This document shows positions 8,001 through 14,428 of a stretch of 14,428 bases of DNA, piece after piece. Location: assembly GCA_937863945.1 (NCBI GenBank), contig CALMIB010000348.1, forward strand, positions 1 through 14,428, read 5' to 3'. The notes beneath the pieces were generated by a model that worked only from the letters and a program-made list of their open reading frames with translations, did not search any database and was not told where the DNA came from. Position 1 is the stretch's first letter. Every line of letters begins with the position of its first letter. Source of the stretch: an uncultured Longilinea sp. Lineage in GTDB: Bacteria; Chloroflexota; Anaerolineae; Anaerolineales; Anaerolineaceae. The translations under genes and the position numbers were made by a program.

Positions 8001-11000
8001 GCCCACCAGGGCGTACTCCGGTTGGGTGGCAAACTGGCTTCCCTCGGCGCTGAATCGCTGCCGCCAGGTAATCTTTTCAAATTTCGCCTGCAATCTGGCG
8101 TTAGGCCAGGTTTGCCGGTTCCAGTCCACGCTGAGGATGCTGAAGCCCAGTTCATCGCCGGCCTGCGAGCTCCAGGTTTCGGGGCGCACGCCGATCGCAA
8201 ATTCGGCGGGCAACAACCGCACGCTGCCGCGCCCGCTCACCGCCTGGTTGGTGGGATCGGTGATGGTCACTTCCAGGGTTAGTTTATGCAGGCTGGCCGG
8301 GTCAAGCGCGGCCAGGTCGGCAGGGGTGAGGGTCAGGTTGACGTTGCCGCTGGCGTCCGTGCGGGTTTCTCCGCTGGCCAAATATTGCGTGTCGAACATC
8401 ATCCCGTACCCGTATGGATCCAGCCAACTGGTGTCCATCGGGCCAACCTGGTATCCACCGGGTAGATAAAAATCGCTGGAATTGCGAACCAGTTGCCAGC
8501 TAACCGGCAGGTTGCCGGCAGGCGCGCCGAAGTAATAGCCGGCATGGATTTGAGCCTGCAAATCGCCGCCGGTGATTGCGTCCGCCCCGTCAAATTCAAC
8601 CTTCACTTCTATTTCTGGCTTGCGGTAATTGGCCACTACGAAATACAGGTAGGCATTGGCTTCGGGAATCTCGAAATGATAATCGCCGGGGGCCGCAGTT
8701 TCCGGCAGCGTGAAGGCCATGCTGAACGTACCAAAGGCGGTGAGCGCCTTGCTTTGCAGCTCGAGGGTCTCTGTTTCACCCGTCAGTTCGTTGTACGGGC
8801 TGACCAATGCGACGGTGTATTCGCTGGAGGGCGGCAACTTGTACCGGCCGTTATCGGGCAGGCGCACAATTCCGCGCAGGTACACCGTCTGGCCGGGCCG
8901 GTAGATCGGGCGGTCGCTGTACAGGTACACGGACGGATCCGTCCATTCCATCGCGGTCGGGATGCCGTATTCCCAACTGTTGATTCCGGATGACCAGTTG
9001 GAGATCGACATCGAAAAGTCGGCATCGCCGGGCTGGCCGGAAACGGCATACAGGTACTCATACAAAGTCCGTTCGGACGAAAGCGGGATGGTCACCAGAC
9101 CATCCGCGTCCGTAGTGCCGCTGCCCACTTCCGCCTGTTTCTGGTTGAGCAGGCGCACCTCCAGCCCGTCAACCGGCTGATTGGTCTCCAAATCCACCGC
9201 CCAGATGAGCATTTCATCCCGGCTTTCCTTGAGGGTCATCTGGATGCGCGAGGAAACCACGTAGAATTCGATGGTACCTTTATCGGCGTACTTGCTGCTC
9301 AACTGGGGCGAACGGATCTGGAAGGCATACAGGCCCGGCGCAAGCGGCTGGCCGCCCGGCGATAGTTCAATGCCGATGGTCTGGTTGCGGTTGGGTTCCA
9401 GGTTCAGCGTCTGCTGCCAGCGGGCATCCGTGGCGGGTTGAGCCCCGGAGAGGGTGGCGGCGATGAAACCGGGTACATCCTTCCGGCCGGAGCGGATATC
9501 CAAAGAAAACAGGTTGGTGGCGTTGCCGGGCAGGATGCGGTCATCGGGCGTCAGGAAGATGACCCGGCTGCCGCTGGCCTGCACCATCGGGATGGTCAGA
9601 ACAGGCTGGCTGTCGTTGGTAGTGAAGCGCAGCGTCAAATCTCGCCCCAACGGCATATTCCACCGGTCGGTGATTTCGCCCGAGACGGTCAGGGTATAAG
9701 TGGTGCCCGGGTTGAAAAAACCATTGATATTCAGTTCCCGGTCTGAGGGGTAATAATTTTCCTCGCCGATGGGCGGGTCAACCTGCACCAATTCGTTGAA
9801 ATCCTGGTTCTTTTCCAGCGGTGCTGAAAATTCAATGCTCAGGCTGCCGTAACCGCTGTACAACTGCAGGTTTCCATTTTGAGCCGGTGTGGTGCTGACC
9901 AGGTCAAAATTGGGCACGCTGAAAAAGGTTGCCTGGAGGGCGCTGGAGAGGGGGGTGCCGCCCAGCCCGGCGGCCCCGGTCGAGACGACCAGGTTGTAGG
10001 TGGTGTTGCGGGCTAACAGTTCGGCGGGTTGGAAGGTGACGTTGGCGCCGTCATCACTCCAGGTAAATTCGCCGGCAAGGGTTGCCCCGCCCGGAGCGCC
10101 AAAGGCAAACGCACTTTCGACGCTGGCCGGATCGACCCCCTGGTTGAAGGGCAACGTGATGGAATCATCCAGGCCAATCTGCGCCCCGGAAACCGGTTCC
10201 AGGTTGACAATGCGCGGAAGTGCGGTGGTGAAAGCCCAACTCGGGCTGGCGTCCGCCGTCAGCGGGCTGCCCGATTGGCCGGTCAGGTCCGGATTGATGG
10301 AAATGGTATAGGTAACGCCGCCCTGCAGGGCAGGCTGGGGGTAGAAGATGTAAGTGCTGGTGTTCAACCATTCACCGCGGCCGTCCACGGCTGGCGCGAT
10401 GGTGAAGGCCTGCGGCTCGCCGCCGGTCTGGCCCAGAGGTACCACCGGCAGGTTGAACGCAGCCACCACCGCCGAAGCCGGATCAACTTCGGTGCTCTCC
10501 GGGCGCGGCAGGCGTTCAGTGACGCTCAAATAGGGTGCAGTCTGAAATTGGAAGGAGACCGGATCCGCCATCCCCAACCCATTTTTAGCGGCAGCGTTTT
10601 TTTCAAACGAAAGGGTCAGCGCCGTTCCCGGCGGTAAGGGTTGGTCGGGCACGAAGCGCATGGTAGCATCGTCCGGCCACTCAAACCTGCCCGCCAGGGC
10701 GGGCTCGGTGCGCAACGCGCCCTCAACCGAGGCGCGCTCCATGGGTTGGTTGAAATACACCGTGACGGCATTGTCGGCGGCCAGGTCACCATTCGGCAGG
10801 GGAGAGGTTTCGACCACAGCGGCTGGCAGCGGTCTGGCAATGGCAGTTGCGGTCGGGGAGGCGGCTGCCGGCGGGACGGTCGGCGCGGCAGTGGGGTTGC
10901 GGACGGGCAGGTTGCAGGCGGTGCTCATCAGCAGCGCCGCCGCGGTCAATCCCAGGAACAATTTGTGGAGCAGGGCTTGAGGTTTGCGGAAAGACAGCAC

Positions 11001-11012
11001 ATCAGGAGTCAT
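5079..11012 (-). CDS. Alpha-2-macroglobulin-like lipoprotein with N-terminal Ig-like domains, thioester residues lost
   Basis: A 1977-residue secreted protein. Residues 1-33 are a signal peptide ending LLMSTAC with Cys33 as likely lipid site (lipobox STAC is weaker than usual), followed by a Pro/Ala/Thr linker to about 60. Four Ig-like repeats of Big_5 style follow (about 62-156, 158-263, 265-365, 367-465). Then come macroglobulin domains: MG2 with DRPIYRPGQTVYLRG from 700, MG3 from about 793, LALVDKAVLALAD near 1190, a Gly-rich stretch at 1245-1250 that could be a bait loop, and the A2M block FWSGEVVTDEDGRAQVSLTLPDN from 1267. An alpha-helical thioester-type domain spans about 1450-1740 (DGGWGW motif), and a C-terminal bacterial MG10-like domain ends with LPAGTYELSYQLV. 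Active homologues trap proteases through a CxEQ thioester; here the site reads FTET (1482-1485). No PBP1C gene, the common partner in Proteobacteria, is adjacent. Start: ATG with AGAAGG about 9 nt upstream. Confidence 0.93.
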   Translation of the reverse strand: MTPDVLSFRKPQALLHKLFLGLTAAALLMSTACNLPVRNPTAAPTVPPAAASPTATAIARPLPAAVVETSPLPNGDLAADNAVTVYFNQPMERASVEGALRTEPALAGRFEWPDDATMRFVPDQPLPPGTALTLSFEKNAAAKNGLGMADPVSFQFQTAPYLSVTERLPRPESTEVDPASAVVAAFNLPVVPLGQTGGEPQAFTIAPAVDGRGEWLNTSTYIFYPQPALQGGVTYTISINPDLTGQSGSPLTADASPSWAFTTALPRIVNLEPVSGAQIGLDDSITLPFNQGVDPASVESAFAFGAPGGATLAGEFTWSDDGANVTFQPAELLARNTTYNLVVSTGAAGLGGTPLSSALQATFFSVPNFDLVSTTPAQNGNLQLYSGYGSLSIEFSAPLEKNQDFNELVQVDPPIGEENYYPSDRELNINGFFNPGTTYTLTVSGEITDRWNMPLGRDLTLRFTTNDSQPVLTIPMVQASGSRVIFLTPDDRILPGNATNLFSLDIRSGRKDVPGFIAATLSGAQPATDARWQQTLNLEPNRNQTIGIELSPGGQPLAPGLYAFQIRSPQLSSKYADKGTIEFYVVSSRIQMTLKESRDEMLIWAVDLETNQPVDGLEVRLLNQKQAEVGSGTTDADGLVTIPLSSERTLYEYLYAVSGQPGDADFSMSISNWSSGINSWEYGIPTAMEWTDPSVYLYSDRPIYRPGQTVYLRGIVRLPDNGRYKLPPSSEYTVALVSPYNELTGETETLELQSKALTAFGTFSMAFTLPETAAPGDYHFEIPEANAYLYFVVANYRKPEIEVKVEFDGADAITGGDLQAQIHAGYYFGAPAGNLPVSWQLVRNSSDFYLPGGYQVGPMDTSWLDPYGYGMMFDTQYLASGETRTDASGNVNLTLTPADLAALDPASLHKLTLEVTITDPTNQAVSGRGSVRLLPAEFAIGVRPETWSSQAGDELGFSILSVDWNRQTWPNARLQAKFEKITWRQRFSAEGSQFATQPEYALVGSTDFATGPDGLARIAFTPQEPGIYQVSVSGGGSLTEGWAWVGGAGSAPWPSLANQRLRLTLDAQGYAPGETAQVFIPNPYPAGAIALITVERARVMQSEVVEISGPGLNYQLPLEASFAPNVYLSVTLLGRDGDHFDFRQGFIEIPVDPAEQILAISLTGEPERAQPAGNLTVTLEVRDSHGQPVEGEFSLALVDKAVLALADPNSASIIEAYYGEQNLGVFTSLSLAAYGRRAIVLPPGRGGGGGDMAVGTTVREEFRDTAFWSGEVVTDEDGRAQVSLTLPDNVTTWVGMVRGITMDSLVGEAELEIIATRDLLVRPVTPRFLVAGDHLELAAVVHNNTDQAMVVDASLQAAGFVFDEPARAVQSVQVAAGGQQRVAWWGSVESVDEIDLVFGARGGGLEDFARPTWGKLQVLKYLSPQTFGTAGVLDEAGARQEIVSLPRTFAAEAGELSIELSPSLAAAVLSDLTVLEQSHYDFTETIVSRILPNLETYRAIRELGIGNAALENRLSEQIQADLPNLYARQKSDGGWGWDANSESNPQISTYALWALIRARAAGFEVEPRTYDAGLQYLWASLITPQMASEDYQLDRLAFQYFVLAEAGETGLEPQALLGLRSRLNPWAKAMLALALEKIDPGNGDTQTLLSDLQATALRSASGVNWQDAVEYRQNFVTRNLSTAIVTYALARLDPASPLLVDAARYLITNRKEIGGWSTSYESAWVLTALIETMQGTGDLQASYEFAAALNDTPLASGEAGGATSLNPVRASVPIGQLLPQSPNELLISRQAGPGRLYYRAYLTVNRPAQDAAPLNRGMTLERRYYQPDGSCVLPDCKEVTSARLGANQSVWVRLTLTVPSDQYYAVVKDWLPAGAEVLDLSLKTSQLYLTEGTLDPLYSPRSPFSQGWGWWYFGNPQITDQSVTWVAPYLPAGTYELSYQLVPTTAGEFQVLPAHAFIYYFPEVEATSAGNLLTIQP
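7262..7279. repeat. (CGC)6 trinucleotide run encoding a glycine stretch
   Basis: Six CGC units in a row lie within the macroglobulin gene and encode most of the five glycines at 1246-1250, just before the A2M domain. Such runs can change length by slippage in whole codons, which would lengthen or shorten this flexible loop without breaking the frame. Confidence 0.6.
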
Positions 11013-11077
11013 GAGTCGCCTTCTTAATTGCGCATAGTCTAATTGCTTAAAGAATCTGTTCTCTTTTTCTCAGACGC

Positions 11078-11144
11078 ATTGTACCGCGGCTGAGTTCCAG
11101 AAATCCGGCGGGACCATATTTCTATTATATAGGACTGATGTCAA
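11078..11144 (-). promoter_or_regulatory. Probable promoter region of the macroglobulin gene, elements ambiguous
   Basis: In the gap upstream of the macroglobulin gene the minus strand shows a perfect TTGACA (11139-11144), a perfect TATAAT only 9 nt further on (11124-11129), AAATAT at a correct 17-nt distance (11116-11121), and TACAAT (11078-11083) nearer the gene. No pair has both good hexamers and normal spacing, so I mark the region and not one promoter. The gene starts at 11012. Confidence 0.3.
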
Positions 11145-11175
11145 GATATCCGCATTTGGGCGGTGACGTTTGCAT

Positions 11176-11204
11176 AAAAAAAACGGCGGTTTGAATCACC
11201 GCCG
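11176..11204 (-). terminator. Intrinsic terminator of the solute-binding protein gene
   Basis: On the minus strand CGGCGGT (11198-11204), loop GATTCAA, ACCGCCG (11184-11190), then eight T (11176-11183). It is a textbook GC stem with U tract, 33 nt past the stop codon at 11238. It separates the solute-binding gene from the macroglobulin gene. Confidence 0.92.
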
Positions 11205-11237
11205 CCTGGTTCTGGCTGTAGAAAGAAACCGGCAAGG

Positions 11238-12890
11238 TTAGGGTTGAGCGTTGAGGAAATTGCCGAAAAAGCGCCTGTAATAATCGTAATTCACTTCCGG
11301 GCGGTGATTGGGGTTGCCAGCATCGGCCTGCGCGGCAAATGTGGCTACCACGTCGTTGGCGTCCAGAAGCGCGCCGTTCTTGAAGGCCACGTCGTAGCGC
11401 AGCATGAAAGTCCATTCCGTCATGCTGGCGTTCGACGACCAGGAATCGGCCAGGCCCGGCAGCACGCCCACACCGGTGAGGTCAAATGTTGTCAGCGTGT
11501 CAAAGACCAGCCGCGCTGTGCGCCTGTCATCGTTCGGGCTTAAATCGACCGGCCAGAGGTTGCTGGCAGGATTGGCTTGCATAAAAGCGAGGTTCTGGTC
11601 GTTGATGGTCATGGATGAGAAGTTCTCGCCGAAGGGGCCCGCGATGATGCTTCCCACCACAGCCCGGAACCCCAGCACTTCGTTGGTGTGCACCAACGGG
11701 ATCAAGACGACCGATTGCTTGACCCAGTTGTTGATCACGTCCGCGCTGGCCTGAATGATGCTCGGATCAGTGCTGGCCATTAAGGTTTTGATCTCCCTGG
11801 CGATGGCCGCATCGGTTTTCCCGATCATCGGGTTATCCTGCAGGAAGAAGGTCTCGAAAAAACTGTTTGCATCGGGATAATCGGGCTTGAAAGCGGCGAG
11901 ATACAGGCCGAGTTCACCGGCCATCCAGGCCTGTTGGAATTCAGCGGAAGGCAGCGGTTTGAGTTTGACTTTTACGCCCGCGCTTTTGAGCTCCGCCGCC
12001 AACTCGGAGGCAACCTGGGAGGGCTCGGGGATCAGGTCGCTGGGAGTTTCATCGTAGGAAAGGATCAACTCCTGGGTGAAATCGAAACCGGCCTGCGTGA
12101 GCTGTTCGTTGGTTTTTCGGGTATCGAAATCGTACCAGCGCAACGAGCTGGTGTGGCCGATATCAAAGTAAGGCGGCACAAGCTGATTGGCCGGCGCGGC
12201 GGACGGGCTGAAGAGATTAAGCGCCAAATTCTGCCGGTCGAATGCCGTGGCAAGCGCCTGCCGGATTGGCAGGCTGTCGAACGGCGCGATGGTGTTATTC
12301 ATTCCCACAAATACCGTGCTGACCACCGGGGCCTCAACCACCTGCAAGTAAGAATCCAACCGGATGGAGTTGACATCGTTCGGATTAACCGAACTGATGC
12401 CATCCACGTTGCGGACGCTCAAGTTCGTCCGCCGGAATTTGCTATCTTCGTCCCATTGCAGGGTGATGCTGCGCAGGCGAACCGGAATGCCCCAATAGTC
12501 ATCCCGTCTTTCCAGGCGGATTTGCTTGATGATGGACGTATCGACAATTGAGAACGGGCCGGTACCATTGGCAATTTCCGATATTTTTACCGGGTCGCCC
12601 TGCGTTTCGGCCAGGACGGTGTCGTCCTGGATCGAAAAGGCAGGCGAGCCGACTTTGGCCGGAAAAGTGCGGTCGGGTTCGCACAGCGTAAACTTGACCG
12701 TGTACGGATCGACGGCTGTGATGGCCTTGATCCGGTTTCCATGCGTGCAATCCGGAGCTGTGACGGCGAGCGGAATAAAATCAGTTGAGGAGGGCTGCGC
12801 TTGAACGGATTCGGTTGACTGGCAACCGCTAAGCGCCAGGCTGGCTAGGACGAGGAGGGCCATGAAGGCGTACAAAGATCGAGATTTCAC
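11238..12890 (-). CDS. Family-5 (peptide/oligopeptide-type) solute-binding lipoprotein, apparently circularly permuted
   Basis: A 550-residue extracytoplasmic binding protein of the SBP_bac_5 family (DppA/OppA type). GTG start, with AAGGGG 4 nt upstream. Signal peptide 1-22 with canonical lipobox LSGC, Cys23 anchored. Residues 50-134 (RIKAITAVDPYTVKFTL, GTGPFSIV, LERRDDYWG) match what is normally the middle of lobe I. Residues 195-225 (VGMNNTIAPFDSLPIRQALATAFDRQNL) open lobe II. Residues 396-432 (LIPLVHTNEVLGFRAVV...) match the usual C-terminus. After these, 434-550 carry the usual N-terminus: LAFMQANPASNLWPVD, RTARLVFDTLTTFD, VLPGLADSW, EWTFMLRYDVAFKNGALLDANDVVATF (the family signature). The order is therefore permuted, with each segment present once. 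No permease or ATPase genes are adjacent and the gene has its own terminator, so it is an orphan binding protein here; the ligand is unknown. Confidence 0.88.
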   Translation of the reverse strand: MKSRSLYAFMALLVLASLALSGCQSTESVQAQPSSTDFIPLAVTAPDCTHGNRIKAITAVDPYTVKFTLCEPDRTFPAKVGSPAFSIQDDTVLAETQGDPVKISEIANGTGPFSIVDTSIIKQIRLERRDDYWGIPVRLRSITLQWDEDSKFRRTNLSVRNVDGISSVNPNDVNSIRLDSYLQVVEAPVVSTVFVGMNNTIAPFDSLPIRQALATAFDRQNLALNLFSPSAAPANQLVPPYFDIGHTSSLRWYDFDTRKTNEQLTQAGFDFTQELILSYDETPSDLIPEPSQVASELAAELKSAGVKVKLKPLPSAEFQQAWMAGELGLYLAAFKPDYPDANSFFETFFLQDNPMIGKTDAAIAREIKTLMASTDPSIIQASADVINNWVKQSVVLIPLVHTNEVLGFRAVVGSIIAGPFGENFSSMTINDQNLAFMQANPASNLWPVDLSPNDDRRTARLVFDTLTTFDLTGVGVLPGLADSWSSNASMTEWTFMLRYDVAFKNGALLDANDVVATFAAQADAGNPNHRPEVNYDYYRRFFGNFLNAQP

Positions 12891-12974
12891 TTTTCCCCTT
12901 ATCTGGTTAAAACAATGGAACGGTCGGAGTCACTCAGGTTGAAGAGTCACACATTTATAATTAATTGAATAAAC

Positions 12975-13003
12975 AGCTGAGGAACAGCTTTGAGATGATT
13001 ATA
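12975..13003 (-). promoter_or_regulatory. Possible -10 element and small operator-like repeat of the solute-binding gene
   Basis: The minus strand has a perfect TATAAT at 12998-13003, but the -35 position at 17-nt spacing reads TCTGTT, a poor match. Just downstream, AGCTG-5 nt-CAGCT (12975-12989) forms a short inverted repeat that would overlap the start of the transcript, where a repressor could bind. Both are weak, by-eye candidates. Confidence 0.3.
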
Positions 13004-13041
13004 CAATTTGGAAGGATGAAAACAGATTTGCCGGCCGCAAG

Positions 13042-13070
13042 TTTGCAGAATTGTAGACTTGGAGTATACT
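13042..13070 (+). promoter_or_regulatory. Predicted sigma70-like promoter of the NTP-transferase / PAP2 pair
   Basis: TTTGCA (-35, 4 of 6 matches), a 17-nt spacer, then TATACT (-10, 5 of 6 matches). The transcript would start near 13077 and have a leader of about 130 nt before the ATG at 13208. Confidence 0.4.
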
Positions 13071-13207
13071 CGCGTCGGGTAAACTAATCACCGAATTAAT
13101 GCACAGAAGCACCTGGCGGGCAACCTCGGGCAATCCTTGATTGACACCCCGCCAATTTTACCGATATCCATACTGAAAATAGAATCTGGAGCAGGAGATT
13201 GGGGCAG

Positions 13208-13996
13208 ATGGATGTGATTGTCATGGCTGGCGGCGTACCCGGCCAAAAAGATGCGCTTTATGCTGTCACGCAAGGCGGCTATAAAGCGATGCTGGAGGTG
13301 GCCGGCAAGCCGATGATTCAATGGGTTTTGGATGCGCTTTCCGAATCGCCGTCGATTCAACGGGTGGCTGTGGTGGGGCTTCCACCGCTGACCGCACTGG
13401 ATTGCGAAAAGCCGCTCATCATGCTGGCCAACACCGGCGAGATCGTGGAAAATGTGCGCGCCGGCGCCGTGGAACTGGCAAAGCACAACCCGGATGGGGC
13501 TAAGGTGTTGATCCTCTCTGCAGACCTCCCCGCTTTAAAAGCAGAAATGGTTGAATGGCTGGTGGGGCAGATTGAGGCAAGTGACCACGACCTGTATGGG
13601 TTCGTTTTAAATCGTAAGAGCGTTGAGGCCTTCAATTGTGGTGAACAACGCGTGTATGCGCACCTAAAGGATGCCGAGGTGTGCCTGGCAGATGCCGCTG
13701 GCCTGCTGACTACCTTTGCCAACAGGGTCGAACATCCGCTCTGGCAAAAATTGATCGAGGTTCGCCAGAGCCCGACCCGGCAGGCGGCGCTGTTGGGGTA
13801 TGATGTATTATTCCTGCTGATGTTGCGGCAGCTAAAATTGAAGGAAGCCGAAGCAGCGATCAATCGCCGGCTGGGAGTCAACGCAACCGCCATTCCTTGT
13901 CCGTACCCAGAACTGGCGCTGGATGTGGACCGGCCGCGCGACCTGGAAGTATTGAACGATTTATTAATAAAACGTACCGCGATGGGGGGCGACTAG
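13208..13996 (+). CDS. NTP-transferase-fold protein (MobA-like nucleotidyltransferase)
   Basis: 262 residues from the ATG at 13208, chosen because AGGAG at 13193-13197 is 10 nt away; the in-frame TTG at 13199 would be only 1 nt from it. The start MDVIVMAGGVPG (1-12) is the nucleotide-binding loop of the family, and Lys26 in QGGYKAMLEVAGKPMIQWVLDAL (22-44) is the likely phosphate-binding lysine. LILSADLPAL holds Asp106, and ALDVDRPRDLEVL holds Asp239/Asp241, the usual metal ligands. The loop is longer than the standard LAGGxSxRxGxxK: the lysine is 17 residues after AGG. The family transfers NMP from an NTP to a phosphorylated acceptor (molybdopterin, sugar-1-P, inositol-P). Nothing here fixes the acceptor. 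The next gene, 2 bp on, encodes a PAP2 phosphatase, which makes a lipid or polyprenyl-phosphate context plausible, as inference only. Confidence 0.8.
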   Translation: MDVIVMAGGVPGQKDALYAVTQGGYKAMLEVAGKPMIQWVLDALSESPSIQRVAVVGLPPLTALDCEKPLIMLANTGEIVENVRAGAVELAKHNPDGAKVLILSADLPALKAEMVEWLVGQIEASDHDLYGFVLNRKSVEAFNCGEQRVYAHLKDAEVCLADAAGLLTTFANRVEHPLWQKLIEVRQSPTRQAALLGYDVLFLLMLRQLKLKEAEAAINRRLGVNATAIPCPYPELALDVDRPRDLEVLNDLLIKRTAMGGD

Positions 13997-13998
13997 CA

Positions 13999-14428
13999 TT
14001 GTTTCAGCGATTCATGCATGCAGATCAACACGCAAGCCGGCAATTTCGTTTGCATCAGGATGGCAGCGCAATCTGGAAGGCGGCGGTATTTTTTGCCCAT
14101 TCGGGCGATTCATGGTTCTGGATGGCTGGATTGGTCTTGATCTGGCTTTTAACACGGGGTACTTGGCATCAGAACGCCGTGTTGATGGGCATCGGCGTCG
14201 GCGGGCTGGCTGTGTTGGTGCTGGCGATCAAGTTCATCATCCGCCGGGAACGGCCGCAGGGTGAATGGGGCGCCATTTACCGCAACACCGATCCGCATTC
14301 CTTTCCTTCCGGACATGCGGCCCGGGCAGCGATGCTGGCGGTGATGGCCTGGGGACTGGGGCCGGCCTGGTTTGGCTGGATGCTAGTTTTGTGGGCGCCG
14401 CTGGTCAGCCTGGCGCGCGTTGCCACCG
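13999..14428 (+). CDS. PAP2-family membrane phosphatase, partial
   Basis: The frame is open to the window end (143 codons visible). It may start at TTG 13999, with GGGGGG about 9 nt upstream, or at ATG 14014, which has no visible Shine-Dalgarno; I give the longer form. The AHSGDSWFW stretch is typical of bacterial PAP2 proteins. Two of the three catalytic motifs are complete: KFIIRRERP (K-x6-RP) and SFPSGHAAR (PSGH). The third begins at the edge as SLARVAT, where SR.....H...D is expected. Several membrane helices are present. PAP2 enzymes remove phosphate from phosphatidic acid, undecaprenyl pyrophosphate or related lipids; motifs do not separate these. It lies 2 bp after the NTP-transferase stop, so the two are translated from one message. 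Confidence 0.85.
   Translation, partial: MFQRFMHADQHASRQFRLHQDGSAIWKAAVFFAHSGDSWFWMAGLVLIWLLTRGTWHQNAVLMGIGVGGLAVLVLAIKFIIRRERPQGEWGAIYRNTDPHSFPSGHAARAAMLAVMAWGLGPAWFGWMLVLWAPLVSLARVAT

Larger units (their letters stand above)
12891..13207. other. Divergent intergenic region between the solute-binding and NTP-transferase genes
   Basis: These 317 bp hold no gene I can support. The left part is AT-rich. Contents seen by eye: a minus-strand TATAAT (12998-13003), a small inverted repeat (12975-12989), a plus-strand promoter candidate (13042-13070), an isolated perfect TTGACA on the plus strand (13141-13146), a 7-bp inverted repeat with a long loop (13114-13154), and the AGGAG (13193-13197) of the downstream gene. 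It is the likely control region of both flanking genes. Confidence 0.6.

Noticed and set aside
11124..11144. TTGACA and TATAAT as a consensus promoter for the macroglobulin gene
   Set aside because: The two perfect hexamers are only 9 nt apart, far too close for one sigma70 promoter. I mark the region without choosing a pair.
11238..12890. Explaining the odd solute-binding protein as a frameshift, gene fusion or two partial copies
   Set aside because: The frame is open for 550 codons, a proper lipoprotein signal is at the N-terminus, and each family segment occurs once, so permutation explains it with fewer assumptions.
13199..13207. TTG start giving three extra residues (MGQ) to the NTP-transferase
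   Set aside because: The AGGAG would be 1 nt from the TTG. ATG 13208 gives the family's usual short lead before AGG.
1..14428. CRISPR arrays, insertion sequences, tRNA or rRNA genes, attachment sites
   Set aside because: No regularly spaced repeats, transposase or integrase motifs, terminal inverted repeats or tRNA-like cloverleaf were seen. Nearly all sequence is accounted for by genes.

Overview
The window reads as one chromosomal stretch of a GC-rich bacterium. The protein styles point to a Chloroflexota member, probably Anaerolineae-like: a complex-I-like cluster with an MbhD-type subunit, a very long surface alpha-2-macroglobulin with N-terminal Ig-like repeats, and an unusual family-5 solute-binding lipoprotein. 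This lineage call is inferred from resemblance only. I see no rRNA, tRNA, CRISPR array, insertion sequence or other mobile element.

Layout. (1) Positions 1-4329, minus strand: a tightly packed operon for the membrane arm of a complex-I / group-4-hydrogenase-like ion pump. In transcription order it encodes an MbhD/DUF4040-like subunit, NuoK-like, NuoL-like, a NuoM/NuoN/MrpD-like antiporter subunit, and the first 82 residues of a NuoA-like subunit cut by the window edge. Genes overlap by 4 bp or are 2-23 bp apart. A sigma70-like promoter lies at 4373-4401. (2) Positions 4508-11012, minus strand: a 1977-residue alpha-2-macroglobulin-like lipoprotein, then a 158-residue conserved protein of unknown function, then an intrinsic terminator. 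(3) Positions 11176-12890, minus strand: a stand-alone family-5 solute-binding lipoprotein with its own strong terminator. (4) Positions 12891-13207: a divergent intergenic region. (5) Positions 13208-14428, plus strand: an NTP-transferase-fold protein followed 2 bp later by a PAP2-type phosphatase that runs off the window.

The observation most worth checking is in the solute-binding protein. Its segments appear circularly permuted: the part that normally forms the N-terminus of the family (about 110 residues with the family signature) is at the C-terminus, and the protein begins, after its lipoprotein signal, in what is normally the middle of lobe I. Second, the macroglobulin keeps the frame of the thioester motif but has Phe and Thr where the reactive Cys and Gln should be. 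Third, both small complex-I subunits that normally line the E-channel (NuoA-like and NuoK-like) lack their conserved acidic residues, although the antiporter-like subunits keep their key Lys/Glu residues.

The genes do not form one obvious pathway. The first block is energy conservation, the second and third are cell-surface lipoproteins (defence or structure, and ligand capture), and the last is probably lipid or activated-headgroup metabolism.
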